From contig CM041298.1 of the NCBI GenBank assembly GCA_023052935.1, forward strand, positions 52,521,813 through 52,585,812: a stretch of 64,000 nt of DNA, written 5' to 3'. Both the position numbers and the translations under genes were made by a program. Positions within the stretch are counted from its first letter, which is position 1, and every line of letters starts with the position of its first letter. Source of the DNA: Piezodorus guildinii (Eukaryota > Arthropoda > Insecta > Hemiptera > Pentatomidae). This document shows, piece by piece, positions 21,944 through 31,696 of this stretch. The notes below the pieces were generated by a model. The model had not been told where the DNA came from. It made no database searches and saw only the letters and a list, made by a program, of their open reading frames with translations.

Positions 21944-23035
21944 GCTTACCGAACCCGAAGGTTCGATGCCGATACCACCTAACTTCGCCTGCACAGACTC
22001 GTCCAATGTTCACCGGTCAAGCCCAAGCCCCCGAGATCTGCCTTAATGCAATCCTCCCATCGACGCTTCGGCCTACCTTTCGGACGCCTACCAGTCGGTT
22101 CAGCGAATACCAACTTTCTCGGAATCCGTTCCTCACTAAGCCCAACAACTTTACGCGCCCATTTGAGTCTCCGCGATGCTATCAACTCAATTATATTCAC
22201 AGGGTACAAACTCCGCAATTCCGCGTTGTGCAACCTTCTAAACTCCCCAGTGGCCTCATCTCTCTTCGGACCAAATATTTTACGCAGTACCTTATTCTCG
22301 AAAACCTTAAGCCGTTGTTCATCCTTCAAAGTAAGCGGCCATGTTTCGCATCCGTAAAGAACCGTTGGATGAATAATAGTTTTATAAATTCTAACCTTTA
22401 AGTTTTTAGACAGAAGCCGCGAGCTAAGCAATTTAGCAACCGAATAATAACACGCATTTCCCACCTTTAACCGGGACTTTATTTCTTCTTGGATTTCATT
22501 TTTTCTTGTTATCATTGAACCTAAATACTTGAATTTCTCTACGTGTTCAAAAGTATGACCTGAAATATTAATATCATCAAGATCGCCACCATTTCTGCAA
22601 CTAATCATATATTTCGTCTTATCGGTATTTAATTCGAGACCAATTTGTTTACCGGCTTTTATTAACACACTTGTATTTAGTTGTATAGTTTCCGTGTCTT
22701 CACCTAGTAGTACCAAATCATCGGCATACCCCAAAACCGGAATCTGTCACCATATTTAAGCCTTTCTCGGTACACATCACCTTTTCTATGACATACTCTA
22801 AGGCTATATTAAACAAAACAGGTGAAAGGGAGTCACCCTGTTTCAAACCCGATCGCACCTCAAATCTCTCGGAGTAATTATGACCGATTTTAACTTTATG
22901 AAATGTTTCCGACAAACACATCTCTACTAGGTTCACTAACTTTTTAGGTATCCCCTGTTCAATCATGATGTTATATAGCTTCTGAAGGTCTATGGAATCA
23001 TAAGCCTTTTTAAAATCTATATAAAGTTGATGTTT
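21944..23035 (-). pseudogene. RTE-like LINE reverse transcriptase, 5'-truncated, one frameshift
   Basis: The minus strand encodes, in order, motif A (YIDFKKAYDSI, just upstream of 22966), SGLKQGDSLSPVLFNIALEY (motif B, frame 22718-22966), then after a frameshift near 22720-22740 the 251-aa frame with GYADDLVLLGED (motif C), KFKYLGSMITRKNEI, IYKTIIHPTVLYGCETWPLT and GRRPKGRPKRRWEDCIKADL. The 3' end lies about 35 bp after the stop, at CGAACCCGAAGGTTCG followed by (TTA)n. A microsatellite tail in place of poly(A) is typical of RTE-type LINEs. Another copy lies at 44432-45372 and a fragment at 33838-33985. Confidence 0.85.
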
Positions 23036-23053
23036 TTTTTTGTTGTTTTTTTT

Positions 23054-23271
23054 TAGAGTTTCGATAGAAACACGAGTTTTATTAAATAATCTATTATATT
23101 ATTATCTACTACAATCTATTATATTATTATCTATTATATTATATACAATACTTATTATATACAATCACAATTATACTTATTACAATTATACTTATTATAT
23201 ACAGTCTATTATATTATTATCTACTACAATCTTCAGCTTTCTAACGGTATATTGTTCATCTATATTATAGT
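23054..23271 (+). mobile_element. HINE-like fragment with expanded internal repeat
   Basis: Plus-orientation HINE interior (AGTTTCGATAGAAACACGAG to CAGCTTTCTAACGGTATATT). The family's single ATCTATTATATTATTATCTA stretch is expanded here into a local repeat of about 130 bp, so the 76-aa frame in it is not a gene. Confidence 0.65.
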
Positions 23272-23286
23272 CTCGCTAACCACTAC

Positions 23287-23331
23287 ACTAGGGGTGGACA
23301 TAATCGAATGATCGTCATAATTGGATGATCG
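23287..23331 (+). mobile_element. hAT MITE terminal fragment
   Basis: TAGGGGTGGACATAATCGAA followed by ATCGTCATAATTGGATGATC matches the reverse complement of the right end of the MITE at 19311-19592. Only one end is present. Confidence 0.7.
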
Positions 23332-23344
23332 TAAATATACGTAA

Positions 23345-23592
23345 ATATATACGTAATATATACGTAAAATATACGTAATATATACCGTTGAAAAGCTAAA
23401 GATTTTAGAATAAATATTATCTTATACATTAAGTTGTAAAATTAATGGAGAGTATGAAAGCGGATAAAGCTAACTGATAGATAATAATATTAAGAATTAT
23501 AGATGAAACTCAATGTAATTATTTCACTTTTTTCATCTCTAAATTTATTTTGAAGTTCTAAGTGAAAGTCGTGTGTTATACGCTCCAGGTTG
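23345..23592 (-). mobile_element. HINE-like fragment, 5'-terminal part
   Basis: From ATATACCGTTGAAAAGCTAA to AGTGAAAGTCGTGTGTTATA and CGCTCCAGG, corresponding to the part of the family nearest the GTGCGGGC end. It lies in opposite orientation to the fragment at 23054-23271. Confidence 0.65.
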
Positions 23593-24103
23593 ATTTTTTT
23601 TTGTTTTAAAAAAAAAAAAATCGACGATGAGATGGTCTGAAAGTTGATCGAAGTAATGAATAAAAGTCTACGAGTAGAAATACCGAGACTGCGACCAACG
23701 ACCCGAGGGATATTGGTATTCTAAACTGGATGGTAGCCCCCATAATAATTAGTTATCTTGGCACCTTCTGTCCAGGAATTCGCGACTTAAGTAAAATAGT
23801 AGTCAAAGGGGGTAGTGAAATAAAAATTATATATTTATAATTTTATAACGAGAAAGAATATTTCATTTTTATTTATTGATTAAATGCCCTTTGTTGCTTA
23901 AGGTCTTACAGGATTGACGAGGTACTCCATATCTCTATTATACTGACGAAACAAGGTTATCTTGTTCATAACCTTTAAATTAATCTTTGCTAAGGTTATC
24001 TTATGGGATGTCATTATAATTAATATTGAAATTATCACTGCTTTAGAAAGTTGAAATTAGTTTAATTCCATGTCCATGTCCGTTCAAGAAAAAAAATAGT
24101 ATT
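23593..24103. other. No feature recognised
   Basis: Unassigned. The part at 23640-23800 is less AT-rich but has no long frame and no motif I recognise. Confidence 0.4.
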
Positions 24104-25218
24104 TTTACTTACCTATATATGAAATTTATAGTAAGGGAAAGTTTGTTTATTTAACGTCACTTCATACTACTATGGCTAATCGGACGATGCTACAGTTAAA
24201 GTCCTAAATTTTGCCTATCCAAGTTTTATTAGGATAGGGATCTTTAACGAGTACCTGACACCACACAGGCTCGGGACCACATTTTAACGTCCCCTCCGAA
24301 GGACGGCATAACTAAGGATTTTTTACTCCCATTAAAAAATCCTAGGACGACCTGCGGGTTTGAACCCGTGACATTTGGCATAGGAGGCTGTTATGCTAAC
24401 CACCCAGCTACAGGTGATCCCAGTAAGGGAAAGTATTGCGATCGTGAAAATTTTCGAATTCCGGTTTACAACGGAAATACACGTTTTAGGGTCCCCTGAG
24501 TCGAAATAACCAACTCCCGAGCAAAACCGAAAAGTCCTATGAAACTAAAATTTCATATTTAAGATAACTATACCCCCGAGATGTTACAAAATATTTTTCA
24601 TCAAAATAAGCTGACCGGAAGATGTACTTTATACCATGCATTTTGCACCTTTTACGATTTTCTCTAAAACGGCTCTAATGATTTTGATCAAACTCCCTAT
24701 TATCGATGTAAAATTTAATGGGATTTAATATCATGTAGGTTTTATTCTTATTGAAATAGTATGACAGGGAATAAATGCGGATATTCTAAATTTTCTTTCT
24801 CTAAAGTACCTTTAATTCTGTAGATTTTAGCATTGACAATTAACTGCTAAATATGCAAGTTCACTTGATAAACAACTAAAGGAGAAAACTGAAAAAATAT
24901 TTTTTTAATGCAATTTTTTGTTTTTCACAGTAATATAGGTGTATAATATACCGTTGGAAAGCTAAAGATTTTAGAAAAAATATTATCACATACACAAGCT
25001 TTTAAAAGTTGTAAGATTGATGAAAAGCCGATAAAACTGACTGATTATTTTAGATAAAAATGTAATAGATTTTTTAATGAAACACATGTTTCTGTAGAAA
25101 TTCAATCCAATTTATTCTTTAATGGTTTCACTCATTCTTATCTCCTACTGTATTTGAAAATTCTTTAATCGATTTTTAAAACGCTGGTAAGTGAAAGTCG
25201 TGTGTTGCCCGCAACAGA
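24104..25218 (-). mobile_element. HINE-like element, copy F, with nested SINE1
   Basis: Complete from the TTACTTACCTATATATGAAA hairpin end to GTGTGTTGCCCGCAACAGA. A SINE1 (24143-24421) interrupts it between the hairpin arm and TATTGCGATCG. Without the SINE and one duplication the copy is about 820 bp. Confidence 0.85.
24143..24421 (-). mobile_element. SINE1, full length, with 13-bp TSD
   Basis: Best copy of the family, 279 bp. Read on the minus strand it starts GGGATCACCTG, has an A-box (TAGCTGGGTGG) and a B-box (GGTTCAAACCC) spaced as in a tRNA promoter, then the family body and a TAAATAAACAAA tail. The 13-bp word AGTAAGGGAAAGT flanks it on both sides (24130-24142 and 24422-24434). Pol III transcription from the boxes and LINE-driven reverse transcription are the known mechanism for such elements. 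Confidence 0.92.
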
Positions 25219-25309
25219 TTTTTTATTTAAAAAATTAAAGCAATAATCTAATCTATTTTTTTTTCTTGTAAAACGCCATAAATATTTCAATTAATTTCTT
25301 ATCAAAATA

Positions 25310-25368
25310 TAATTCATTCGTATTTAATACCAGTTACGTTTTATCCTGATTAAAATAGTCTCAAGGGG
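25310..25368 (-). mobile_element. HINE-like interior fragment
   Basis: Contains ACGTTTTATCCTGATTAAAA and TAGTCT, matching the family's GTTTTATTCTGATTAAAATAG. It is probably one flank of the HINE copy whose other end appears beyond the Tc1-like element at 32461-32571. Confidence 0.5.
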
Positions 25369-25419
25369 ATTATACGCGGGGGCACCAAAAACAAAACGGG
25401 AAAGTAGCCATAACATCTT

Positions 25420-25575
25420 TATTTCTTGATATTTGTATCCCCTTCAAAGTTTAAATTTTTATCACTTTCACCATTGACCACAACGCATTTCTTCAAACGA
25501 TCGTTCCATTGTTCAAAACAGTTTTTAAATTCAAATATCCGGAAGTACTTTATGCCTTCCAGCGATTTTCCCGTT
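25420..25575 (-). pseudogene. C-terminal fragment of a mariner-type transposase
   Basis: The minus frame reads IKYFRIFEFKNCFEQWNDRL, then KKCVVVNGESDKNLNFEGDT and ends NIKK-stop (stop at 25420-25422). The pattern of an aromatic-rich FEQW...R..KCV..NGE......FEGD ending belongs to the C-terminus of insect mariner-like transposases. No upstream DDE core or inverted repeat is recognisable nearby. It is a fragment only. Confidence 0.6.
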
Positions 25576-26557
25576 TAAAGAAAAGCTGAATTGCGATGTG
25601 TTTTACTTATAAACCTTCAGGAAAGATTGCCATAGATGAAGACCGTATCAAATCCGTCAAAGCGGAAACCAAAATCGCTTTATCATTTCATATACAGTGA
25701 GTGTCAAAAGTATTCGGAATTCGTATTTCTTTTCGTTTAATTATTATATTTCATAACTATTAATTTATATAATTCTTTTTCACTACCAAATCTTTAAAAG
25801 AGACTCCCATAAAGGAAAATCACTGACCAGATAGCCGAAAAGTTTATTGTTTTTAAAAATATCCCATTAATAATGTAAAATTACAAGATCGTTCAGTGTC
25901 AAAAGTATTCGGAAATTGTAATATCCTGTTGTTTAATGGTTTCAAATTTTAATATTCTCACCAATCTTCGACATAATTTTATGTTATAAGCAATTCTCCT
26001 CTCTCATGTTATATATATCCAACCATTAAAAGTTTTTTTTTTTTTTAAATAAGGCCCTAAAATAAAAACAACGATCGTACAACGCCCTCGAATAATTTTT
26101 AACACGTTCACACGTTAACACTAAAGAGAAATAGTTGAGATGTTGAAAAAAATTGATGAGTATATATGGATGGCAATGTACCGTGTAGATAATATATAAT
26201 AAAATATAAAAGCAAAAAAGTAAGCGTCCAAAAAAAGTATTAATTGTTAAAACTGAAATACTGATTATTCATCAAATAAGAAAACAATATCTCAAATGAG
26301 TAAACCTTAACTTATTTATGAATTTTTCAGAGTTTCTGGATACACAATACATTTTTTAACTGTTCGCCGCTTTCTAAAAACATTTTACGAAAAGGAAAAC
26401 ATGGTACAAGAAGTACGGAAAACGTCTATCAGCAGGCGAAAAAATAAGAGAATAGGCTGAATGTTTGTAACATTTTTTAAAGAGAAGGTTGGTGAATTAA
26501 AATGTTTACAGATGACTCCCATACTAAAATACATGGTTCTTATGAAAAGATTATGGT

Positions 26558-26569
26558 TTGGAGAAAACC
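26558..26569. repeat. Target-site duplication of the jockey element, left copy
   Basis: TTGGAGAAAACC, identical to 31685-31696. It encodes the WRKP residues of the host Tc1 transposase. Confidence 0.93.
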
Positions 26570-26714
26570 TTTTTTTTTTTTTTTTTTTTTATTTATTTAT
26601 TGTAATTTACAACTGTATTAAACAACACAATAAGTAAATATGAGGAATGAAAAAAAAATGTCATGAAAATGTCTTGAGAAAGAACAACCCAGTGGTAGCA
26701 CTTCACTAACTATT

Positions 26715-29417
26715 TTAACTCAGTAGGTCCCGAGGCCACCTTCTTTTCAGTCGCCTTGGAGGATTATCTGGGATATCTAAGGAAGATAAATTACGGACAA
26801 GTGGATTTGTATGGGCAGGGAGTTTAGAATGAAAAGAGGGGTATCTATCACGGGCTATGTCTGCAACAAATGGGATGTTAAGGTCATTATGAATGAGTTG
26901 ATTTGTAACAAAATAAGGAGCATTCAGGATTTTTCGAAGGATTTTGGATTGTAAGGACTGGATGCGGGAGGAATTAGATGGTTTCGTAGAGCCCCAAAGC
27001 TCGATTCCATACGTCCAAATAGGTCTGATAATAGTGGTGTAAATGAGTCTTTTGTAATATACTGGAAGTTTTGAACGTTTGTCTAGTAAGTGTTGTAGTA
27101 ATCGATATCTTCGAGCAGTTTCTTGTCGTTTCAGTCTGGTGTGAGGATTCCAAGTAAGGCGCTTGTCAAGATGGAGACCTAGGTATCGGATTTGCTCAAC
27201 AGGAGTAAGGGTAATGTTATTAAAAGATACTGGGGGGCAGGAACTCATTGGTTTGCGACGAAGGGTAAAGGTGATTTGGTGGGATTTGTTAGGGTTTATT
27301 TTAATCCTCCAATTTAGACACCATTCTTCAATGGCTGTGATGTGGGACTGAAGGGTTTGGGATGCAGTAGTTGGATCATTATGGACAGATAAGACACACG
27401 TGTCGTCAGCATAAGTATTGAGGACAGTATGAGGATGGAGTGGAATGTCAGCTGTATAAAGGGAATAGAGGATAGGACCTAAGATACTACCTTGAGGCAC
27501 TCCAGCAGATTGGGAAAATATGGATGAGTAGGAAAAGTTATGGTTAACCTGAAAGGTTCTGCCAGTAAGGTAGGAACGCATTAATAGGAAATATGTAGGG
27601 GTGAGGAATTGACGGAGTTTGTAAAGCAGTCCCTGGTGCCAGACTCGATCAAATGCTTGTTCTACATCAAGAAAGGCTCCAGTGCAGTACATTCCGCGCT
27701 CCAATGTAGAGGACACTACATCCACCACGCGGTGACATTGCTGTATTGTAGAATGGGATGTTCGAAATCCAAACTGGTGGTCAGGGATAACGTGATTCTT
27801 TTCTAGGATAGGATAAAATCGTTTTAGGAGGAGTTTTTCTAGGATTTTGCCCATAATGGGCAAAAGAGAGATAGGACGATAGGAAAACGGATGTTCAGGA
27901 GGCTTATTGGGTTTTTGTATCATTTTTATTATTGAAAGTTTCCAAGAAGTAGGAAAATACGTGGATCTGAGAGTTGCATTGTATATATAGGTAAGGAAAA
28001 GTACGGCTTTGCGAGGAAGTTGTTTAAGGATGTGAGGTGTGATAAGATCATGGCCTGGGGTTTTTTGAGAGGGTAATTTTTTAATTATGTTTATGACTTC
28101 AGATGGATGAAAGGCTTTAGGAGGAAGGGACATTGGGAGGGGGATAGTTAGTTCTGCCTCAACATGTTCAATGTGGGTTGGATTTAGGATATCTGGATGA
28201 GGGTTAAAAATATTGAAGAGGTGTTTACCAAATACTTGTGACTTTTCTTGATCTGATCGGGACCAGTTATTGGATTCAGTGAGGAGTGGGTGATTAAAGG
28301 ATTTAAATTTAAGGAGTTTTTTGGTTGTTATCCATAAGGATTTATCAGAGATGTTGAGGTTTTCTGTAAATTTCTGTAAAGTCTGTACTTTAAATTTTCT
28401 TATTTCTTTTTTTAATTTGTTAGTAAGTTGGGTGTAACGAGCTTTGTCAGATGGGTACCTAGTTTTATGCCACTTAGTCCTTGCTAGTCGTTTTTCTTTT
28501 AGAAGTGTTCGGATATGTCGTGGCAAGTTATTGTTAAGGTCTTGAGTGTTTTTGTTTGTAGGGTGTGATGTATTGTCATGGATAACTGTCTCAATTGTTT
28601 TTGTGAGATGTTCAATGGCTGAGTCAATGTGTTGTTTGGTTTTTAATGGAATTGTCAAGTCAAGTTTGCTTTCCGTGTCAACCCGAAAATTGTCCCAGTT
28701 AACATGTCCAGTAATCAGTGAAGGAAAAGAAGGTTTGGGAAGAGGATAGGAGTGCATGAGAAGCAGAACTGGACTGTGATCTGAGGAGAGGTCATCTAAG
28801 GTTTTTATCGTGGATTGGGTTGTAGGTATTTGGGATGTAACGAATATATCGAGTATATCGGGGCGTTTTTTAAGGGATGTTGGCCAATAAGTAGGGTCTG
28901 ATGGTGATAGGACGGAATAGCTATTGGAATGTGTGACCTGGGAAAGAATCCTGCCACGAGTATTGGATGTTCGACATCCCCACCGTTGGTCTTTGGCGTT
29001 GTAGTCACCACCAGCAATGAAGCGCGGACCAAAGGATCTGAATAAGGTATCTAGGTGATTATAGGATAGGGAATTACCAGGAGGGCAGTATACAGCTGAG
29101 ATCGTTGTGGTAAAGGGGTGGCAGGATAAGGTGATAGAGGTTGACTGAATGGTGTCAGTTGGAGTAGAGGGAATCAGGGAGTGGGGTAAGGATTTGTGAA
29201 TAAGGATACATGAGCCTGCATGGGATGTGTTATCTGGATGATTTGATCTGTAAGTGATGTAGTCCCGTATGTAAAAGTGAGAATGAGTTGTGAAATGAGT
29301 TTCAGTAATCAGGGCAATGTCAATGTGATTGTCGTGAAGAAAGATGTCAAGTTCGTTTCTGTGATTATTCAGACCATTGGAATTCCATAGTAGAATAGCT
29401 AGGGTCTGTTTGTTCAT
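26715..29417 (-). CDS. Jockey-type ORF2: APE-like endonuclease plus reverse transcriptase
   Basis: 900 aa, the usual size for jockey ORF2. The endonuclease (about residues 5-220) shows WNSNG (Asn12/Asn14), ITET (Glu39), GGDYNAKD (Asp138, Asn140), RPDILDIF (Asp187) and SSDHSPV (Asp213, His214), so all expected catalytic positions are present. The reverse transcriptase (about 450-760) has TPGHDLITP, SYRPISLLP, FLDVEQAFD (Asp584), GVPQGSILGPILY and TYADDTCVL (Asp671, Asp672). The enzyme nicks chromosomal DNA and copies the element's RNA at the nick. The start ATG overlaps the ORF1 stop (ATGA at 29414-29417), which fixes the start. The C-terminus has the family block NPPRRLKRRWPRDLL. Confidence 0.96.
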   Translation of the reverse strand: MNKQTLAILLWNSNGLNNHRNELDIFLHDNHIDIALITETHFTTHSHFYIRDYITYRSNHPDNTSHAGSCILIHKSLPHSLIPSTPTDTIQSTSITLSCHPFTTTISAVYCPPGNSLSYNHLDTLFRSFGPRFIAGGDYNAKDQRWGCRTSNTRGRILSQVTHSNSYSVLSPSDPTYWPTSLKKRPDILDIFVTSQIPTTQSTIKTLDDLSSDHSPVLLLMHSYPLPKPSFPSLITGHVNWDNFRVDTESKLDLTIPLKTKQHIDSAIEHLTKTIETVIHDNTSHPTNKNTQDLNNNLPRHIRTLLKEKRLARTKWHKTRYPSDKARYTQLTNKLKKEIRKFKVQTLQKFTENLNISDKSLWITTKKLLKFKSFNHPLLTESNNWSRSDQEKSQVFGKHLFNIFNPHPDILNPTHIEHVEAELTIPLPMSLPPKAFHPSEVINIIKKLPSQKTPGHDLITPHILKQLPRKAVLFLTYIYNATLRSTYFPTSWKLSIIKMIQKPNKPPEHPFSYRPISLLPIMGKILEKLLLKRFYPILEKNHVIPDHQFGFRTSHSTIQQCHRVVDVVSSTLERGMYCTGAFLDVEQAFDRVWHQGLLYKLRQFLTPTYFLLMRSYLTGRTFQVNHNFSYSSIFSQSAGVPQGSILGPILYSLYTADIPLHPHTVLNTYADDTCVLSVHNDPTTASQTLQSHITAIEEWCLNWRIKINPNKSHQITFTLRRKPMSSCPPVSFNNITLTPVEQIRYLGLHLDKRLTWNPHTRLKRQETARRYRLLQHLLDKRSKLPVYYKRLIYTTIIRPIWTYGIELWGSTKPSNSSRIQSLQSKILRKILNAPYFVTNQLIHNDLNIPFVADIARDRYPSFHSKLPAHTNPLVRNLSSLDIPDNPPRRLKRRWPRDLLS

Positions 29418-31078
29418 CTTGGGATATTAAGCGGGATCTGTGATAGGAGACTTGTAAGGAGATTGATGAGTGGTTTGATGGTGTTTTGGAGGTCAAGAAG
29501 GAAGGATGAAAGAATTGATGTGATATCAGTTGGAGGTTGATAGGAATAGGCAGGGGTGTCGAGGGATAAAGGATTAAACTCTTTCGGAGTGGTTGGGATT
29601 TTTCTCTGAGGGAGTTGATGAGGTTCAGCATATAATATAGGAGCTTCTAATGAGAGATTGTCTTGAACTGAGGGCATTAATGAAGGTGGATGTTTGGGAT
29701 TGGTCTGTGAAGGGATTAGTGGTGGTAACTTTACCCTCAGAGAAGCAGATTTAGGATCACTTATTGGCATTTTCTTCTGAGGATGGGAATTTAGAGGTTT
29801 AGGATGAGTTCTCTGGGGCTGTGATTTTAAGGTCTGTGGCTGGTAATAGGGAATCTGGGGTTGAGGATGGGATGTTTGAGGCTGTGATGTGGAGGTTTGA
29901 GGCGACTGAGGTCGGGGCTGAGGTTTGGTGGCTACACAATAGGTGGATTTGTTAGAACTCGATGGTTGTTGGTATGCGGTGACTCCTGGAGCTCGATTGA
30001 CGATCGGCGTAGTCCTGGTTGAAGGGCCGGGTGCTTCACTAGTAGCGCTTGAGGTCTGCTGTAGGGTTCTGGAGGCTATGTTTAGGTTTTTTTGTTTCAG
30101 CATGTTTTTGTAAACTATGCAGCCTTTATAACTAGCAGGATGACCTTCACTGCACAGTGCGCATTTTGCTGGGGTGTCCCGAGGCTTTAAACAGGTGCTA
30201 GAAGCATGTGGGCCTGCACATTTAACACATCTGGCTGGATGATGACAGTAGCCTTTCGTATGTCCAAGATTTTGACAGTTTGTGCACTGTACTACCTCAT
30301 CTTTCTGCCTTGGCTCTTCGAATTTTATACAGGAATAAACTAGCCTGTTAACTTTAAATATTTCAGAATTTATGGTAGCAGGCTCGAGGTCTACAAAGAA
30401 TAGGGGTAAAGGAAATTTTTCTGTGTGATGGATGATACAAGAGACGTGTCGCACACTGAACCCTAGTTCTTCTATGTCCTTCTTGATGGCCTCTGTGGGG
30501 GTGGTGCTGTGAAGACCTCTTAAAACTACACGAAATGGTTTCTCTTCTTTCAGCTGATAGCAATGAAATTCGTATTTTTTCTCTTTCAAATGATTTACTA
30601 GTATTTTATAATTCTCCTTAGTAGTTGTGTTGATTTTCACATCTTTTAGGCTCGCGAAGCATTTGAAATTAGTTTGTCCAATAAGAGCAGATATTTCTTG
30701 ACCAAACTTATAAAAATTTTGAATGTTGTTGACATATACTGGTGGTGGCTCAGGTTCATTGAATTCACGGGGTGTAGAGGATGTTGTTGGCGTATTATTG
30801 ATGGCTGCAATGTTGTTGCTAGGAAGTGCGGATGTTGAGGCAGTTTTGGTTGGTTGAGTGTTGGCTGAAGGTGTACTTCGGTTTTCTGGAGGGCAAGTTT
30901 GTTTAGCTTTGGCTTTTTTATTTTTTTTTTTATTCGGTGAGTTACTACCAGAATTTGGCTGGGCGTTCCTATGACGTTTTTGGCGCGTCCTTCTAGTCAG
31001 GTACTGCGAATCGGTTTCACTAATCTCACTGAACGGAGTTTCATTGTCTGTGTCCATCACTGAATTCGCGTCAGACAT
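29414..31078 (-). CDS. Jockey-type ORF1: gag-like RNA-binding protein with three zinc knuckles
   Basis: 554 aa. Residues 29-60 are strongly basic (RRTRQKRHRN, NKKKNKKAKAK) and may act in nuclear entry or RNA binding. Residues about 155-225 match the PRE_C2HC type domain found before such knuckles. Three CCHC knuckles follow: C265-C268-H273-C278, C284-C287-H291-C296 and C306-C309-H313-C320. From about 335 to 510 the chain is low-complexity, rich in Pro, Gln, Ser and Thr (QPQTSHPQPQ). ORF1 proteins of this kind coat element RNA and accompany it to chromosomal targets. The stop codon overlaps the ORF2 start, which suggests coupled translation. Confidence 0.95.
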   Translation of the reverse strand: MSDANSVMDTDNETPFSEISETDSQYLTRRTRQKRHRNAQPNSGSNSPNKKKNKKAKAKQTCPPENRSTPSANTQPTKTASTSALPSNNIAAINNTPTTSSTPREFNEPEPPPVYVNNIQNFYKFGQEISALIGQTNFKCFASLKDVKINTTTKENYKILVNHLKEKKYEFHCYQLKEEKPFRVVLRGLHSTTPTEAIKKDIEELGFSVRHVSCIIHHTEKFPLPLFFVDLEPATINSEIFKVNRLVYSCIKFEEPRQKDEVVQCTNCQNLGHTKGYCHHPARCVKCAGPHASSTCLKPRDTPAKCALCSEGHPASYKGCIVYKNMLKQKNLNIASRTLQQTSSATSEAPGPSTRTTPIVNRAPGVTAYQQPSSSNKSTYCVATKPQPRPQSPQTSTSQPQTSHPQPQIPYYQPQTLKSQPQRTHPKPLNSHPQKKMPISDPKSASLRVKLPPLIPSQTNPKHPPSLMPSVQDNLSLEAPILYAEPHQLPQRKIPTTPKEFNPLSLDTPAYSYQPPTDITSILSSFLLDLQNTIKPLINLLTSLLSQIPLNIPR

Positions 31079-31684
31079 AATGTTTATATATAAACAAGAA
31101 AATACGAGAAAAGAAAAATTTCCTAATTAAATTATTACCATAACAAAAAAAAAAAAATATATATATATAGTATATATGATTATAATAAATTAAAAAAAAA
31201 AAAAAAAAATCTATGAAAGAAAGAAAAAAAAATATATCCTCTAAATATTAGTAAAAAAATTAATTAACTCCTTAAAAATTAAATTATATACATAACTATT
31301 TACAAATAATAAAAAAAACATTTTAAAGAAATTTAAAAAAAATATTCAAAGAAAAAAAAAGATTTCTTGGTTAGTCCGGGATACGAACTCAGGACGATGG
31401 CAGGCAGATTCCTAGTGCCGCGACCGTGAACCTGGAGTGCCGGCTGATAAGAGTCCGTAGGGATTAACTGCCACGTCAGTTAGCCCAAGTGACACTGCTC
31501 AGTGAGCTGGCTATTAAAATAAGAGCACTAACCTCAATGTTTATAGTTGTAGAGTAAAAGTGTTCAACATAAGAAACTTTTTGTAAAGGCTGACTGCTGG
31601 TTAACTCCATACACGTAAGTTATACAGTGAGAAAGGCAGAGCGACACACATAGTAAACTTTACAATCGGCCATGACACTTTTTA
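31079..31684 (-). promoter_or_regulatory. 5' UTR of the jockey element, expected internal promoter
   Basis: Non-coding leader of about 600 bp between the 5' end of the element and ORF1. Jockey-type LINEs carry an internal promoter near their first nucleotides, and I infer the same here. The part next to ORF1 (31085-31360) is A/T-rich with several homopolymers. The distal part (31365-31620) is GC-richer and contains a tRNA-like segment. Confidence 0.6.
31365..31445 (-). promoter_or_regulatory. tRNA-like (box A/B-like) segment in the jockey leader
   Basis: Read on the minus strand, GGTCGCGGCACTAGGAATC is followed about 25 bp later by CCTGAGTTCGTATCCCGG. The second part resembles a tRNA B-box (GGTTCGAATCC) and the SINE2 head (CCTGGGTTCGAATCCCGG); the first is only loosely A-box-like. 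It may be a captured SINE head or a coincidence. Confidence 0.35.
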
Positions 31685-31696
31685 TTGGAGAAAACC
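31685..31696. repeat. Target-site duplication of the jockey element, right copy
   Basis: TTGGAGAAAACC, the second copy of the 12-bp word at 26558-26569. The Tc1 transposase frame resumes directly after it (AAATAAAGAA). Confidence 0.93.

Larger units (their letters stand above)
26570..31684 (-). mobile_element. Full-length jockey-type LINE (family A), both ORFs open
   Basis: 5115 bp on the minus strand. It has a 5' UTR of about 600 bp, ORF1, ORF2 overlapping by 4 bp, a short 3' UTR (about 120 bp, with AATAAATAAA-type sequence) and a poly(A) tail seen as the T-run at 26570-26590. The 12-bp target duplication is perfect. Open frames, an intact duplication and a clean tail all point to a recent insertion, and the element could be mobilisation-competent. 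Clade placement (jockey) rests on the ORF1 zinc knuckles, the APE-type endonuclease and the reverse-transcriptase motifs; no RNase H domain is seen. Confidence 0.95.

Noticed and set aside
22006..22401. 131-codon and 103-codon plus-strand frames
   Set aside because: They are antisense to the RTE-like reverse transcriptase (251-codon minus frame), which has clear motifs.
27163..28749. Plus-strand frames of 60-67 codons
   Set aside because: They are antisense shadows of the jockey ORF2 on the minus strand. The same holds for 28805-29032, 29365-29631 and 30363-30563 in other minus frames.
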